From: Candidatus Microsaccharimonas sossegonensis
GTDB lineage: Bacteria; Patescibacteriota; Saccharimonadia; Saccharimonadales; Saccharimonadaceae
Direction of reading: 5' to 3'
DNA: 64,000 bases
Assembly: GCA_004100325.1 (NCBI GenBank)
Contig: SCKX01000001.1
Coordinates: forward strand, 355,453 to 419,452
Part shown: piece after piece, positions 40,663 through 48,851 of the stretch
Position numbering within the stretch: position 1 is the first letter of the stretch
Layout of the letters: each line of letters starts with the position of its first letter
Notes under the pieces: generated by a model
Databases searched by the model: none
Told to the model about the DNA's origin: nothing
What the model saw: the letters and a program-made list of their open reading frames with translations, nothing else
Position numbers and translations under genes: made by a program

Positions 40663-40908
40663 ATGCAAGAATACAACCCGAATGGTTACGTGCCATCCGT
40701 AGAAGAGCAAGAATCCATAGACCGGATGAAGGCCAAGGCTGCCGATGTCGAGTGGGTTGTCGACGACGGCTCGGAGGCGATTCGCCATCTGCGCGATAAG
40801 CAGGCTGGACCGGTCGGAAACTTTGATGGTAAGGGTGTAACCAAGGAGCAGCTCGACGATTTCCTTCGAGCCGCGAAAAAGTCTCAAGAAGACGGCGAGT
40901 CCTCGTAA
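40663..40908 (+). CDS. Candidate immunity protein
   Basis: 81 residues, acidic and unrecognised (VEEQESIDRMKAKAADVEWVVDDGSEAIRHLRDK). It starts 4 nt after the toxin stop with GGAGGT reaching into the toxin gene, and shares the toxin domain's lower GC. Immunity genes of polymorphic toxins have this position and size; the role is inferred from that alone. Confidence 0.6.
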   Translation: MQEYNPNGYVPSVEEQESIDRMKAKAADVEWVVDDGSEAIRHLRDKQAGPVGNFDGKGVTKEQLDDFLRAAKKSQEDGESS

Positions 40909-40968
40909 GGTCTTGCTGGCTCATTTTCATTCGCTCTGAGTGGAGCGAACAACGACACAGGGGTCCCC

Positions 40969-41184
40969 ATGGCATCATTCTCACAAGGCGACAAGGTTGA
41001 ATCTGTCGTCAAGATCACCGGCGGGATGTTCTCGCCGGATGTCCCGGCTGGATCGAAGGGCGTGGTGCTGAGCTCGAACTGGAGCGGTTCGAGCTGTCGA
41101 GTGCACTTCACCGTCAGCGGGATGTTCAGCGACACTGAGGTTGACGTGGACGTGAACCCGGAGTATCTGAAGAAACGCTGGTGA
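40969..41184 (+). CDS. Small beta-rich protein
   Basis: 71 residues: FSQGDKVESVVKITGGMFSPDVPAGSKGVVL and a second half with CRVHFTV and EVDVDVNPEYLKKRW suggest an SH3-like or KOW-like beta barrel. Function unknown. It lies downstream of the toxin pair on the same strand. Confidence 0.6.
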   Translation: MASFSQGDKVESVVKITGGMFSPDVPAGSKGVVLSSNWSGSSCRVHFTVSGMFSDTEVDVDVNPEYLKKRW

Positions 41185-41269
41185 GTCACGCTCGCAGCAG
41201 GGCGGTCCGCGTCGTCAAGCCGCTCATGCTTGACGAATCGCACGAGGGAGCGCATAGTACGGCGCAGAT

Positions 41270-41578
41270 ATGACCCCCGAACGATGGATGAGACTCAACC
41301 CCAAGCAGCAGCACGTCATGGTGGTGGCGATGTACGTCCGCAACGCGATGGAGGACTTCCATGTCAAGCACCTCAGCGACGAACAGATGGCCGAGCTCAA
41401 CCCGATCATCCGCCAAGCCCTGTTCGACGTCATCACGATCATCGAGGACGACGATCTCGACCGTCAGGCCTACAACATGGGTCTCCTAGCAAACCAGATC
41501 CCGCCGTACTGGGAGGTTCCAGACAAGCCGTCGTTCGAACAAGGCAAGGCCCGTCGACGCTACGACCAGGCCGCCTGA
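41270..41578 (+). CDS. Hypothetical helical protein
   Basis: 102 residues, unrecognised, acidic and helical (LNPKQQHVMVVAMYVRNAMEDFHVKHLSDEQMAEL). A weak ribosome-binding site is present. It is the last plus-strand gene before the right end of the element. Confidence 0.55.
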   Translation: MTPERWMRLNPKQQHVMVVAMYVRNAMEDFHVKHLSDEQMAELNPIIRQALFDVITIIEDDDLDRQAYNMGLLANQIPPYWEVPDKPSFEQGKARRRYDQAA

Positions 41579-41591
41579 TCGGCAGGATGGC

Positions 41592-42026
41592 TCACCATCC
41601 AGGGCGCGGACGCATCTTCACATCGCGCTTGAGCAGTTCGGCACGAATCGTGCGCGCGGTGAATCCCAGCCGCGAGCCGACCGTCGCGAGCGACAGCCCG
41701 GATACGTAGAACTCGACAGCCTGATCGACTTGCTCGGCATTCATGCCCTTGGGCCGCTGCGCAACGCCAGCGCGCTCCAGTGCGGCGGCGATGGTCGTGC
41801 GATGGATGTTCCGCTCTCGCGCGATGTCGTTCATCGTGCGGCCTGCCAGGTACTCGGCGACGACCGCCTCGACATCGGCGTCGGGTAGCTTTTTCGGCCG
41901 CCGAGCCGCTTGAAGAGGTCGAGATGCCGCACGCTTGACAGATTGTGAGCGTGCGCTCACAATAAGGGCGGTCAGTCGGGCGGCGGTATCCGCTCGATTG
42001 CAGTGGCTCCGTAGGAGCCCCACCAC
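41592..42026 (-). CDS. Helix-turn-helix protein at the right end of the element
   Basis: 144 residues if read from GTG at 42026. Two helix-turn-helix units are visible: EAVVAEYLAGRTMNDIARERNIHRTTIAAALERAG and QAVEFYVSGLSLATVGSRLGFTARTIRAELLKR, of the type found at the C-terminus of resolvases. The frame stays open up to and across the right attachment core, and in the excised circle it would continue directly from the recombinase frame. A separate start at GTG 41960 is possible. It may be a DNA-binding extension of the recombinase, a directionality factor or a repressor. Confidence 0.65.
   Translation of the reverse strand: MVGLLRSHCNRADTAARLTALIVSARSQSVKRAASRPLQAARRPKKLPDADVEAVVAEYLAGRTMNDIARERNIHRTTIAAALERAGVAQRPKGMNAEQVDQAVEFYVSGLSLATVGSRLGFTARTIRAELLKRDVKMRPRPGW
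41942..41963. promoter_or_regulatory. Perfect 10-bp palindrome resembling a symmetric lac operator
   Basis: ATTGTGAGCG-TG-CGCTCACAAT. The arms match those of the ideal LacI operator, with two bases added at the centre. It lies at the possible GTG start of the HTH gene and could be its operator. Confidence 0.45.
42019..42025. other. Right attachment core (attR)
   Basis: CCCACCA, identical to the last 7 bases of tRNA-Ile. To its right the sequence becomes AT-rich host DNA. Confidence 0.6.
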
Positions 42027-42041
42027 TAGGTGGTGTTTTTT
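42021..42041 (+). terminator. Displaced tRNA-Ile terminator
   Basis: CACCAC-TAG-GTGGTG followed by six T. The left arm uses the CACCA copied from the tRNA 3' end, so before integration this hairpin would have directly ended the tRNA-Ile transcript. Confidence 0.75.
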
Positions 42042-42225
42042 ATATTTTCGCTGAGGGCTCCCATGTGGTGTTTTTATATCCTGGGGATAACATTCCTGTG
42101 CTGAAAAAATCTTTACAGATATGATAATCGGTCACTAGCAGTGTGTGAGAAGTGATTTTTATCCACAGTGCCTAGTTGTTGATAAAGTTACAGACTATTT
42201 AGATCGAATCTGTTTAATAAGAAGC

Positions 42226-42504
42226 ATGATTACAAAACTATTACTCCAAGAAAAAGCCGCTGATATTAACCTAAAGCTCGATGGTCTTAAAGATGAGATT
42301 GAAACACATCTTGCGTCACTGACTGTTTTTATAGAGAAAGTAAGAGCGAAAGTAAACAGCTATGACCTAGATGTCACCGATCAAGGCAAAATAGCAAAAA
42401 TTAATGATCGTTTTGAAATATATTATAACAATTTACGTCATGCAAGAGACGGGCTCTTTCTTGTCGGAGCAACCTTCAGGCGTATACAATCTTCAGGCGT
42501 ATAA
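42226..42504 (+). CDS. Small helical protein
   Basis: Unrecognised, 92 residues from ATG 42226 (a GTG at 42145 is possible). Charged helices dominate (LKLDGLKDEIETHLASLTVFIEKVRAKV). It lies in host-like AT-rich DNA just outside the element and is followed by another coiled-coil gene. Confidence 0.55.
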   Translation: MITKLLLQEKAADINLKLDGLKDEIETHLASLTVFIEKVRAKVNSYDLDVTDQGKIAKINDRFEIYYNNLRHARDGLFLVGATFRRIQSSGV

Positions 42505-42526
42505 ATGAATGAGAGGATCGAGAAGG

Positions 42527-42835
42527 ATGACGACAATAAAGATGACATTTGACCAGAAAATTGATAACGTACAAGGCCAGCTAAATATGATGAACAGTGG
42601 CGACTCAGTTTTTAAGGGCTATGTACATCGTCAGTTCGAAGTGATCGCAAAGGAAATGGTAACGAAGGAAGATCTTCGTAATATGGAAGCAAGAATCGGT
42701 AAGAAGATGGCGACCAAAAAAGATCTGAATAAGTTAGAGGCAAGAATAGAGTCGAAGATGGCGACGAAAGCTGATTTAAACAAATTGACTGAAATTGTCA
42801 TAAAGATCGCCGATAAGGTCGGTGTGTCAGCATAA
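42527..42835 (+). CDS. Small coiled-coil repeat protein
   Basis: 102 residues. The C-terminal half repeats a unit of about 17 residues (MEARIGKKMATKKDLNKL, then LEARIESKMATKADLNKL), typical of short coiled coils found in many bacteria and phages. The start at 42527 is one of three nearby ATGs. Function unknown. Confidence 0.6.
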   Translation: MTTIKMTFDQKIDNVQGQLNMMNSGDSVFKGYVHRQFEVIAKEMVTKEDLRNMEARIGKKMATKKDLNKLEARIESKMATKADLNKLTEIVIKIADKVGVSA

Positions 42836-42859
42836 GCATATATACGCTATACTGTTGCC

Positions 42860-43390
42860 ATGCATCTCTACTTTATTCGTCACGGGGAAAGCACGTCAAA
42901 CTACGGTGATCTGATTACTGGTCAGCAGGACGTACCACTGACAAATCTTGGTCGTTTGCAGGCGCTGGCTGCGGGGCAAACGATTGCCGCTCAGGGAATT
43001 ACCATTGACCACATTATCTGTTCGCACTTGATGCGTGCGCACGACACGGCGAAGATTATTGCCAAGGAAATTGGCTTTCCAGAGGATAAGATTCAAGTGA
43101 ACGATCTGGTCATCGAACGCTCATTTGGGGCACTCGAAGGGCAGCCAAAGATGAATCCGGCGAAGCTAGACGATGACCTGATCAAAGCAAGCGGCGGAGA
43201 ACTCGATCCACAGATTCGCGAACGTGCCCAAAAACTCCTTGATTCACTAAAAGGAACAACCGGAAATGTCCTGATTGTGTCGCACACCGGCTTTGGTCGC
43301 CGGCTTCGTGCGGTCATTGAGGAAATACCCACCCAGTACAGCCATAACTTCAAGAATGCTCATCTGACTGATCTTGGAGAAATACGCTAA
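42860..43390 (+). CDS. Histidine phosphatase (phosphoglycerate mutase-like)
   Basis: A 176-residue enzyme of the histidine phosphatase superfamily. The phosphorylated His lies in LYFIRHGESTSNYG; RAHDTAKII, ERSFGALEGQ and LIVSHTGFGRRL complete the catalytic pocket. It may be a cofactor-dependent mutase or a broad phosphatase; the length favours a phosphatase. TATACT (42848-42853) lies 6 nt before the ATG, which predicts a leaderless mRNA. Confidence 0.9.
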   Translation: MHLYFIRHGESTSNYGDLITGQQDVPLTNLGRLQALAAGQTIAAQGITIDHIICSHLMRAHDTAKIIAKEIGFPEDKIQVNDLVIERSFGALEGQPKMNPAKLDDDLIKASGGELDPQIRERAQKLLDSLKGTTGNVLIVSHTGFGRRLRAVIEEIPTQYSHNFKNAHLTDLGEIR

Positions 43391-43395
43391 ATCTC

Positions 43396-43424
43396 TTGCA
43401 AAAACAGAGTGGAACAAGTACAAT
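43396..43424 (+). promoter_or_regulatory. 23S-5S rRNA promoter
   Basis: TTGCAA (43396-43401) and TACAAT (43419-43424) with a 17-nt spacer, about 360 nt before mature 23S. Confidence 0.7.
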
Positions 43425-43480
43425 ATTTTATTAGTTAAGCGCACGTTCTAGTAAACCTTCTGAACTAAGTTCAAGAACTC

Positions 43481-43549
43481 ATAAAGAACCTCTGGCGATA
43501 GAAATTTGTAGTTCATCCTAAAGAAATATCGTGCGAGGTTCTCTTTATT
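43481..43549 (+). repeat. Leader hairpin of the 23S transcript
   Basis: ATAAAGAACCTC...CGATA pairs with TATCG...GAGGTTCTCTTTAT, giving a 69-nt imperfect inverted repeat in the rRNA leader. No gene is seen between 43391 and 43790; the rest holds the promoter and processing stem. Confidence 0.6.
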
Positions 43550-43765
43550 GTAAGATAATTGCAAAAAATACAGCAGATTATAACGTTTTATCCTTTACGA
43601 CGGCGTGTCTAGGTGATAAGATCGGAAAGCTTGAGTGCGGACGGAGCCCACAATATGTGAGTTGACATGCGCCCTCAAGAGGTGAGAGCACAGCAATTTA
43701 ACAATTTGATTGTAAGAAAATTTTTTAATAGATTGACGGCAAGTAATTGTAATACATGGTTATTG

Positions 43766-43783
43766 CCAATTACTAGTTAAGTC
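43766..43783 (+). other. 23S processing stem, 5' strand
   Basis: CCAATTACTAGTTAAGTC is complementary (17 of 18) to 47587-47604. Confidence 0.85.
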
Positions 43784-45624
43784 AATGCATAAAAAGGTAC
43801 TCAAGGGCACATAAGTGGATGCCTAGACGTGTATGACCGATGAAGGACGTGGAAGACTGCGAAAAGTCTTGGGGAGCTGTCTAGCAAGCTTTGATCCAGG
43901 AATATCCGAATGGGGAAACCCGGCACGAGTTATGTCGTGTCACCTTATCCTGAATAAAATAGGGATTTTGGCGGGAACCAACTGAACTGAAACATCTTAG
44001 TAGGTTGAGGAAGAGAAAATAAATAATGATTCCGGGAGTAGTGGCGAGCGAAACTGGATCAGCCCAAACCTTTTAAGTTTCCAGATTTATCTGGATAAGC
44101 TGTTAGGCGAATACTTAGATGGGGTTGTGATATGACATGAGACCATGTCAGAGAACTGAAGGCAACTTCAGTCATCTGATATGCGACTGGCGACTAACAT
44201 CGACCAGATAAGGTAAAAAATTAGAGTTGTTAGCAGAATTGTTTGAATGACAAGCCAAAGGACGTGAAAGCCGCGTACGCGAAAACAACTTTGACCTTAT
44301 ACATGTTTTATCGAGTAGGACGGGGCACGAGAAACCCTGTTTGAATCCGGCAGGACCACCTGCCAAGGCTAAATATCATACACGATCGATAGTGAACTAG
44401 TGCAGTGATGGAAAGGTGAAAAGAACCCCGGGAGGGGAGTGAAATAGATCCTGAAACTTAGTGCCTACAAGGAGTCGGAGCCCTACGGGGTGACGGCGTG
44501 CTTTTTGTAGAACGATCCAGCGAGTTAATTTCATACGCAAGGTTAAGACAATTGTCGGAGCCGTAGTGAAAGCGAGCCTGAATAGGGCGATATAGTGTAT
44601 GGGATTAGACCCGAAACCGGGTGACCTAACCATGAGCAGGTTGAAGCTACTGTAATAGGTAGTGAAGGACCGAACCGTCGTACGCAGCAAAGTGCTCGGA
44701 TGACTTGTGGTTAGAGGTGAAATGCCAATCGAACTCGGAGATAGCTGGTTCTCCTCGAAATAGCTTTAGGGCTAGCGTCAATTCATTAGCCAATGGGGGT
44801 AGAGCTCTGTAAAGGACTGGGGGGTGCAAACCTACCCACCCTTAACAAACTACGAATACCATTGGTGGTACATTGGCAGTTAGAACGTCGGGGCTAAGCT
44901 CGGCGCTCGAAAGGGAAACAGCCCAGACCATCGTCTAAGGTCCCTAAATATATACTCAGTGGGAAACAAGGTGAGATTTCTTAAACAGCTAGGATGTTGG
45001 CTTAGAAGCAGCCATTCATTTAAAGAGTGCGTAACAGCTCACTAGTCAAGAGATCTTGCGTGGAAAATGTAACGGGGCTTAAGTATATTACCGAAGACAT
45101 GGATGTATGTAACCTGCGGGTTACATGCGTGGTAGAGGAGCGTTCCTCTCTGCAGTGAAGCTGAACCGTAAGGTTTGGTGGAGCGTGAGGAAGTGAGAAT
45201 GCTGGAATGAGTAACCATAAGACGGGTGAGAATCCCGTCGGCCGTAAGAGCAAGGTTTCCTGAGCCATGGTAATCATCTCAGGGTTAGTCGGGCCTAAGC
45301 CGAGGCGCATAGCGTAGGCGATGGACATCAGGTTAATATTCCTGAACCGGTTATAATTTGTACACTGTTCACGGTGAAGTAGTCGAAGCGGATTCATGGT
45401 ATGTATCCGTCCAACTCAGCAGGAATGCAAGAGGAGTGAAAGTTACCCTTCGGGGTGACGATTTTGATCAAAGCACTGGCAAGAAAAGCAGATGTACGCG
45501 TGATTATATCCGCCCGTACCGCAAACCAACACAGGTGCTCAAAGTCGAGTAGACTCAGGCTTACGAGAGAACCTTTGCTAAGGAACTCGGCAATATAGCG
45601 ACCGTAACTTCGGGATAAGGTCTG

Positions 45625-45982
45625 CCCCCACATCAAAATGATGTGAGCCGTGTTCAAAGTATCAGTAGATATATTAGTAATAGGTGGTTAAAAAACGTAC
45701 ACTTCCCAGGCTTTTAAGGCTCCCAAGCCTTAAAAAACAGGATTTTGTATAAGTGAGTACGCTTGCATCAGACGATTACGTTAGCAATACGAAAGTACTG
45801 CTGGCGTCATACGAGATGTACAGTGAACAAATCCTTTTATGACCATCAAAATTTTTTACTGAGATAGACAATATGATATTGTTATTCTCCCAAAAATTGG
45901 CTAAATTTATCTACCAATGCTAGGGAGAGTGACATCACATTGCTTTTTTGAGCACGATCTCTCGCATCTTTTGATGTGGGGG
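45625..45982 (+). other. Helix 63 insertion in 23S rRNA
   Basis: Perfect arms CCCCCACATCAAAA (45625) and TTTTGATGTGGGGG (45969) enclose about 330 nt at the place where E. coli and Bacillus have a short helix 63 loop. No group I or II core is visible. It is either a large expansion segment or an intervening sequence removed without religation. Confidence 0.85.
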
Positions 45983-46174
45983 CCGCAGCAAAAGAGCCCA
46001 CGGAACTGTTTACCAAAAACACAGGTCTCTGCGAACACGAAAGTGGATGTATAGGGGCTGACTCCTGCCCAGTGCTGGAAGGTTAAGGTGAAGGCTTTAC
46101 GGTCTGAACTGAAGCCCCAGTGAACGGCGGCGGTAACTATAACCGTCCTAAGGTAGCGAAATTCCTTGTCAGGT

Positions 46175-46579
46175 AAACGAACTTGCCTGCATAACGAGCA
46201 ATCGGTATGAACGTTAAGGAAGATAAACAGAATTCAAATTGTGCGGAACGTAACATGGCTATATGCTGGAAACTCTCTTAAATTCCGACGAGCAATCGGT
46301 CGGACTATGGAGACAATCAGCAGGGAAGACTAGATTTTCTAGAACCCTCAGAGACTACACGCCATGCTCCCATAAGGGATGAAGATATAGTCCGAACTCT
46401 ACGGCGACGTAGAGGACACGAAAGTCGTGTCGTAACAACAAGCGATTTCCATTAGCTAAATCCAAAACTTTTGGCGGATTCATTTCGCAAAAGTTCTGTC
46501 ATTTAGAGGAAAAAGAGCAGCCCGACAAGTTTCATCTTGTCGGCGCGATGAGAAAAAACCAAAGGTTTTGTCTTATTTG
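46175..46579 (+). ncRNA. Group I intron in 23S rRNA
   Basis: A 405-nt self-splicing intron. The 5' exon ends ...CAGGT, and the intron carries GCCTG as internal guide, giving P1 with the required U-G pair at the splice site. The P3/P7 core is seen as TCAGAGACTACACG and, about 45 nt later, AAGATATAGTCC. The intron ends with G at 46579, and the 3' exon AAGTTCTGACC restores normal 23S sequence. The site corresponds to about position 1931 of E. coli 23S, a known group I site. No homing endonuclease is encoded. Confidence 0.92.
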
Positions 46580-47134
46580 AAGTTCTGACCCGCACGAATG
46601 GAGTAATCATGTGGGCACTGTCTCAGCAAAGGACTCGGTGAAAGTGCATTGGCGGTAAAGATGCCGTCTGTCCGTACCAGGACGAGAAGACCCCATGGAG
46701 CTTCACTACAGTTTTACATTGTTCCGGGTTCGTGCATGTGTAGAATAGGTCGGAGACTGTGAAGCAGATACGCTAGTATTTGTGGAGTCGAAATGTGAAA
46801 TACGACCCTTGCCCGGATCTTGATCTAACCGACGCCGTTATCCGGTGTCGGGACCGTGTATGATGGGTAGTTTAACTGGGGCGGTTGCCTCCTAAAGAGT
46901 AGCGGAGGCGTTCAAAGGTTGGCTAGCAACGGATGGAAATCGTTGTGATAGTGTATGCGCAAAAGCCAGCTTGACTGTGAGGAGTACATTCCAAACAGAG
47001 ACGAAAGTCGGAGCAAGTGAACCGCTGTAAGTACAATTTATTGTACATATATGTGGGAATGACAGCGAACACGGATAAAAGTTACCCTGGGGATAACAGG
47101 CTTATAGCGCCCAATAGTTCACATAGACGGCGCT

Positions 47135-47169
<35 letters not shown>

Positions 47170-47183
47170 AGGGGGAGCACCTT

Positions 47184-47254
<71 letters not shown>

Positions 47255-47586
47255 TTATATCCGGTACGGACGATAGGAAATTTGAGGAGATCTGCTCGTA
47301 GTACGAGAGGACCCGAGTGGACGAATCTCTGGTGTATCGATTGTGGCCACCTGCCGCATTGTCGAGTAGCTACATTCGGAATAGATAAGCGCTGAAAGCA
47401 TATTAAGCGCGAAACTAACTTCAAGATAAGATTTCCCTATGAGGACACAGAAAGAATATCTGTTTGATAGGTGCAAGGTAGAAGCGCAGTAATGCGTGCA
47501 GCTGAAGCATACTAATAGTCCCATCGCCTTTTTATGTCCTTATCACTCGACATCAAGCATTTGTTTGATAAAAGTGATGAGGTAAA

Positions 47587-47604
47587 GACTTAACTAGTAT
47601 TTGG
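47587..47604 (+). other. 23S processing stem, 3' strand
   Basis: GACTTAACTAGTATTTGG pairs with 43766-43783 across 23S. Confidence 0.85.
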
Positions 47605-47773
47605 TGTGAATCATCACACTTGAACGTCAATCTTACGTTGACTTACAATCAAATAACCGTGCAACGATTCATAACTGTCGTCGTCAAACGACGCACTGTG
47701 AGTTGGACATCGAAGCAAGGTTTTTCCGCCCACTGATTTTTTATATCAGCGCAAAGAGTGAGAAAAGCCTGAC

Positions 47774-47882
47774 TTCGGTGCCCATGGCGCTGAGGAAATA
47801 CCTGTTCCCATTCCGAACACAGCAGTCAAGCTCAGCAGCGGCGATTATACTGCCACAAGCGGGAAACTAGCACGGTGCCGAA
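47774..47882 (+). rRNA. rrf: 5S ribosomal RNA
   Basis: About 109 nt. Helix I pairs TTCGGTGCC with GGTGCCGAA; the conserved loop segment CCCATTCCGAACACAGCAGTCAAG is present in parts. It follows 23S by 240 nt and precedes a terminator. Confidence 0.93.
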
Positions 47883-47893
47883 TTATACAATGA

Positions 47894-47916
47894 CCCCTGG
47901 TAATACCAGGGGTTTT
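47894..47916 (+). terminator. rRNA operon terminator
   Basis: CCCCTGG-TAATA-CCAGGGG followed by TTTT, 11 nt after 5S. Confidence 0.92.
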
Positions 47917-47954
47917 GTCTTGCATAATTCTTACCCTCATAAGATATTTCACTA

Positions 47955-47982
47955 TTGACAATATAATAATATAAAGTATAAT
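47955..47982 (+). promoter_or_regulatory. Promoter of a leaderless gene
   Basis: TTGACA and TATAAT with a 16-nt spacer; the start codon at 47990 lies only 7 nt after the -10 box. Confidence 0.75.
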
Positions 47983-47989
47983 AACATTA

Positions 47990-48424
47990 ATGAAATTTAT
48001 TGAACAAAATGAGCATATTTCTGATTCTGTAAATATAGATAGAGAGACACAAGCTCGGATAGATGCTTTTATGAAACTTCACCGTTCCGATTATAAGGAC
48101 GTCGTCGCTTATAACTTATCGCCAGTCGAGCGTGCACGATATAATTATTTTCGGCGTAACCGAATCAACAACCACCTGATTTGGGGTGGTATATTTTACG
48201 AAGAAGAATATCCAGAATCTGAAGAGCATTACGATCTCCAGAATCTGATTGACTCTCAATCACACACAACGCAAGAAATATTTAACCCAGAGAAATACTA
48301 TGCCGGAAAAGGGTTTGCTGAATTAGAAGATGAGCGTAAAGAGGATCTTAAGCAACTGAATACTGTGTCATTCATATCACGACACCTTGCGGCTGGAGTT
48401 ATTCAAGCGGTTGTTGAGGGCTAG
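47990..48424 (+). CDS. Hypothetical protein
   Basis: Unrecognised, 144 residues, charged and mainly helical (IDRETQARIDAFMKLHRSDYKDVVAYNLSPVERARYNYFRRNRI). A consensus promoter places the transcription start at or next to the ATG. Its stop is 3 nt from the next start, so the two form an operon. Confidence 0.7.
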   Translation: MKFIEQNEHISDSVNIDRETQARIDAFMKLHRSDYKDVVAYNLSPVERARYNYFRRNRINNHLIWGGIFYEEEYPESEEHYDLQNLIDSQSHTTQEIFNPEKYYAGKGFAELEDERKEDLKQLNTVSFISRHLAAGVIQAVVEG

Positions 48425-48427
48425 GCA

Positions 48428-48826
48428 ATGACGAGGGCTAACATGCCGTTACTTTTAGAAGCTATCGAAAGGCTAGAGAAAAACAGCGGCAACGAAGACC
48501 TTACTTCGGTATTTGAAGGTATTATTGATGCGCAGGATCAGGACTCCAAAGTCGACACTGAGGTAGCGGAACTGGTATTACGCGCCGTTGTCGATTATGG
48601 GCAAGCGGCAAACTGGCCAGTCGATATGATCAGTGATGAGAGTTCTATTTTTACGACCTTACCGCGATATCAAAATGAGCCAGCAAGTTTCTTGTTAAAG
48701 CGCCTATCTAGTCGTGACTTTGGTATCGCTCTGGGACATTACCTGCCTGATACCATTAGAGAAAGACTTATTATTATGACGGGAGCGTTATCTGGACAGT
48801 TTAAAGCGACTATCGAGAATGAGTAG
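48428..48826 (+). CDS. Hypothetical protein
   Basis: Unrecognised, 132 residues, acidic, helical (LEAIERLEKNSGNEDLTSVFEGIIDAQDQDSKVDTEVAELVLRAVVDYG). The second gene of a two-gene operon; no membrane helix or signal peptide. Confidence 0.7.
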   Translation: MTRANMPLLLEAIERLEKNSGNEDLTSVFEGIIDAQDQDSKVDTEVAELVLRAVVDYGQAANWPVDMISDESSIFTTLPRYQNEPASFLLKRLSSRDFGIALGHYLPDTIRERLIIMTGALSGQFKATIENE

Positions 48827-48851
48827 ACGTCAAGTTACGATGGTTGACCCA

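Larger units (their letters stand above)
20497..42025. mobile_element. Integrated high-GC element at tRNA-Ile, 21.5 kb
   Basis: GC content, codon use and protein families shift to actinobacterial style at both borders. The left border carries a serine recombinase against tRNA-Ile. CCCACCA is found at both ends, and the presumed tRNA terminator CACCACTAGGTGGTG plus T-run starts inside the right core. Element genes mostly have strong Shine-Dalgarno sites, whereas many host genes look leaderless. Contents include Replic_Relax, TraD-like, MT-A70 and a chaperone/FtsK/ADP-ribosyltransferase cargo. No relaxase with recognisable motifs was found, so it may be mobilisable or need helper functions. Confidence 0.85.

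Noticed and set aside
20497..42025. Island as an assembly artefact
   Set aside because: Not fully excluded without reads, but the 7-bp core at both ends, the split tRNA terminator and the recombinase position are hard to explain by misjoining.
42860..43390. Assigning gpmA (glycolytic mutase)
   Set aside because: The protein is shorter than cofactor-dependent phosphoglycerate mutase (about 230-250 residues), so only the superfamily is named.
45639..45968. Second group I or II intron in 23S
   Set aside because: No P7/P3 core or domain V hairpin; a perfect clamp at helix 63 fits an expansion or intervening sequence better.
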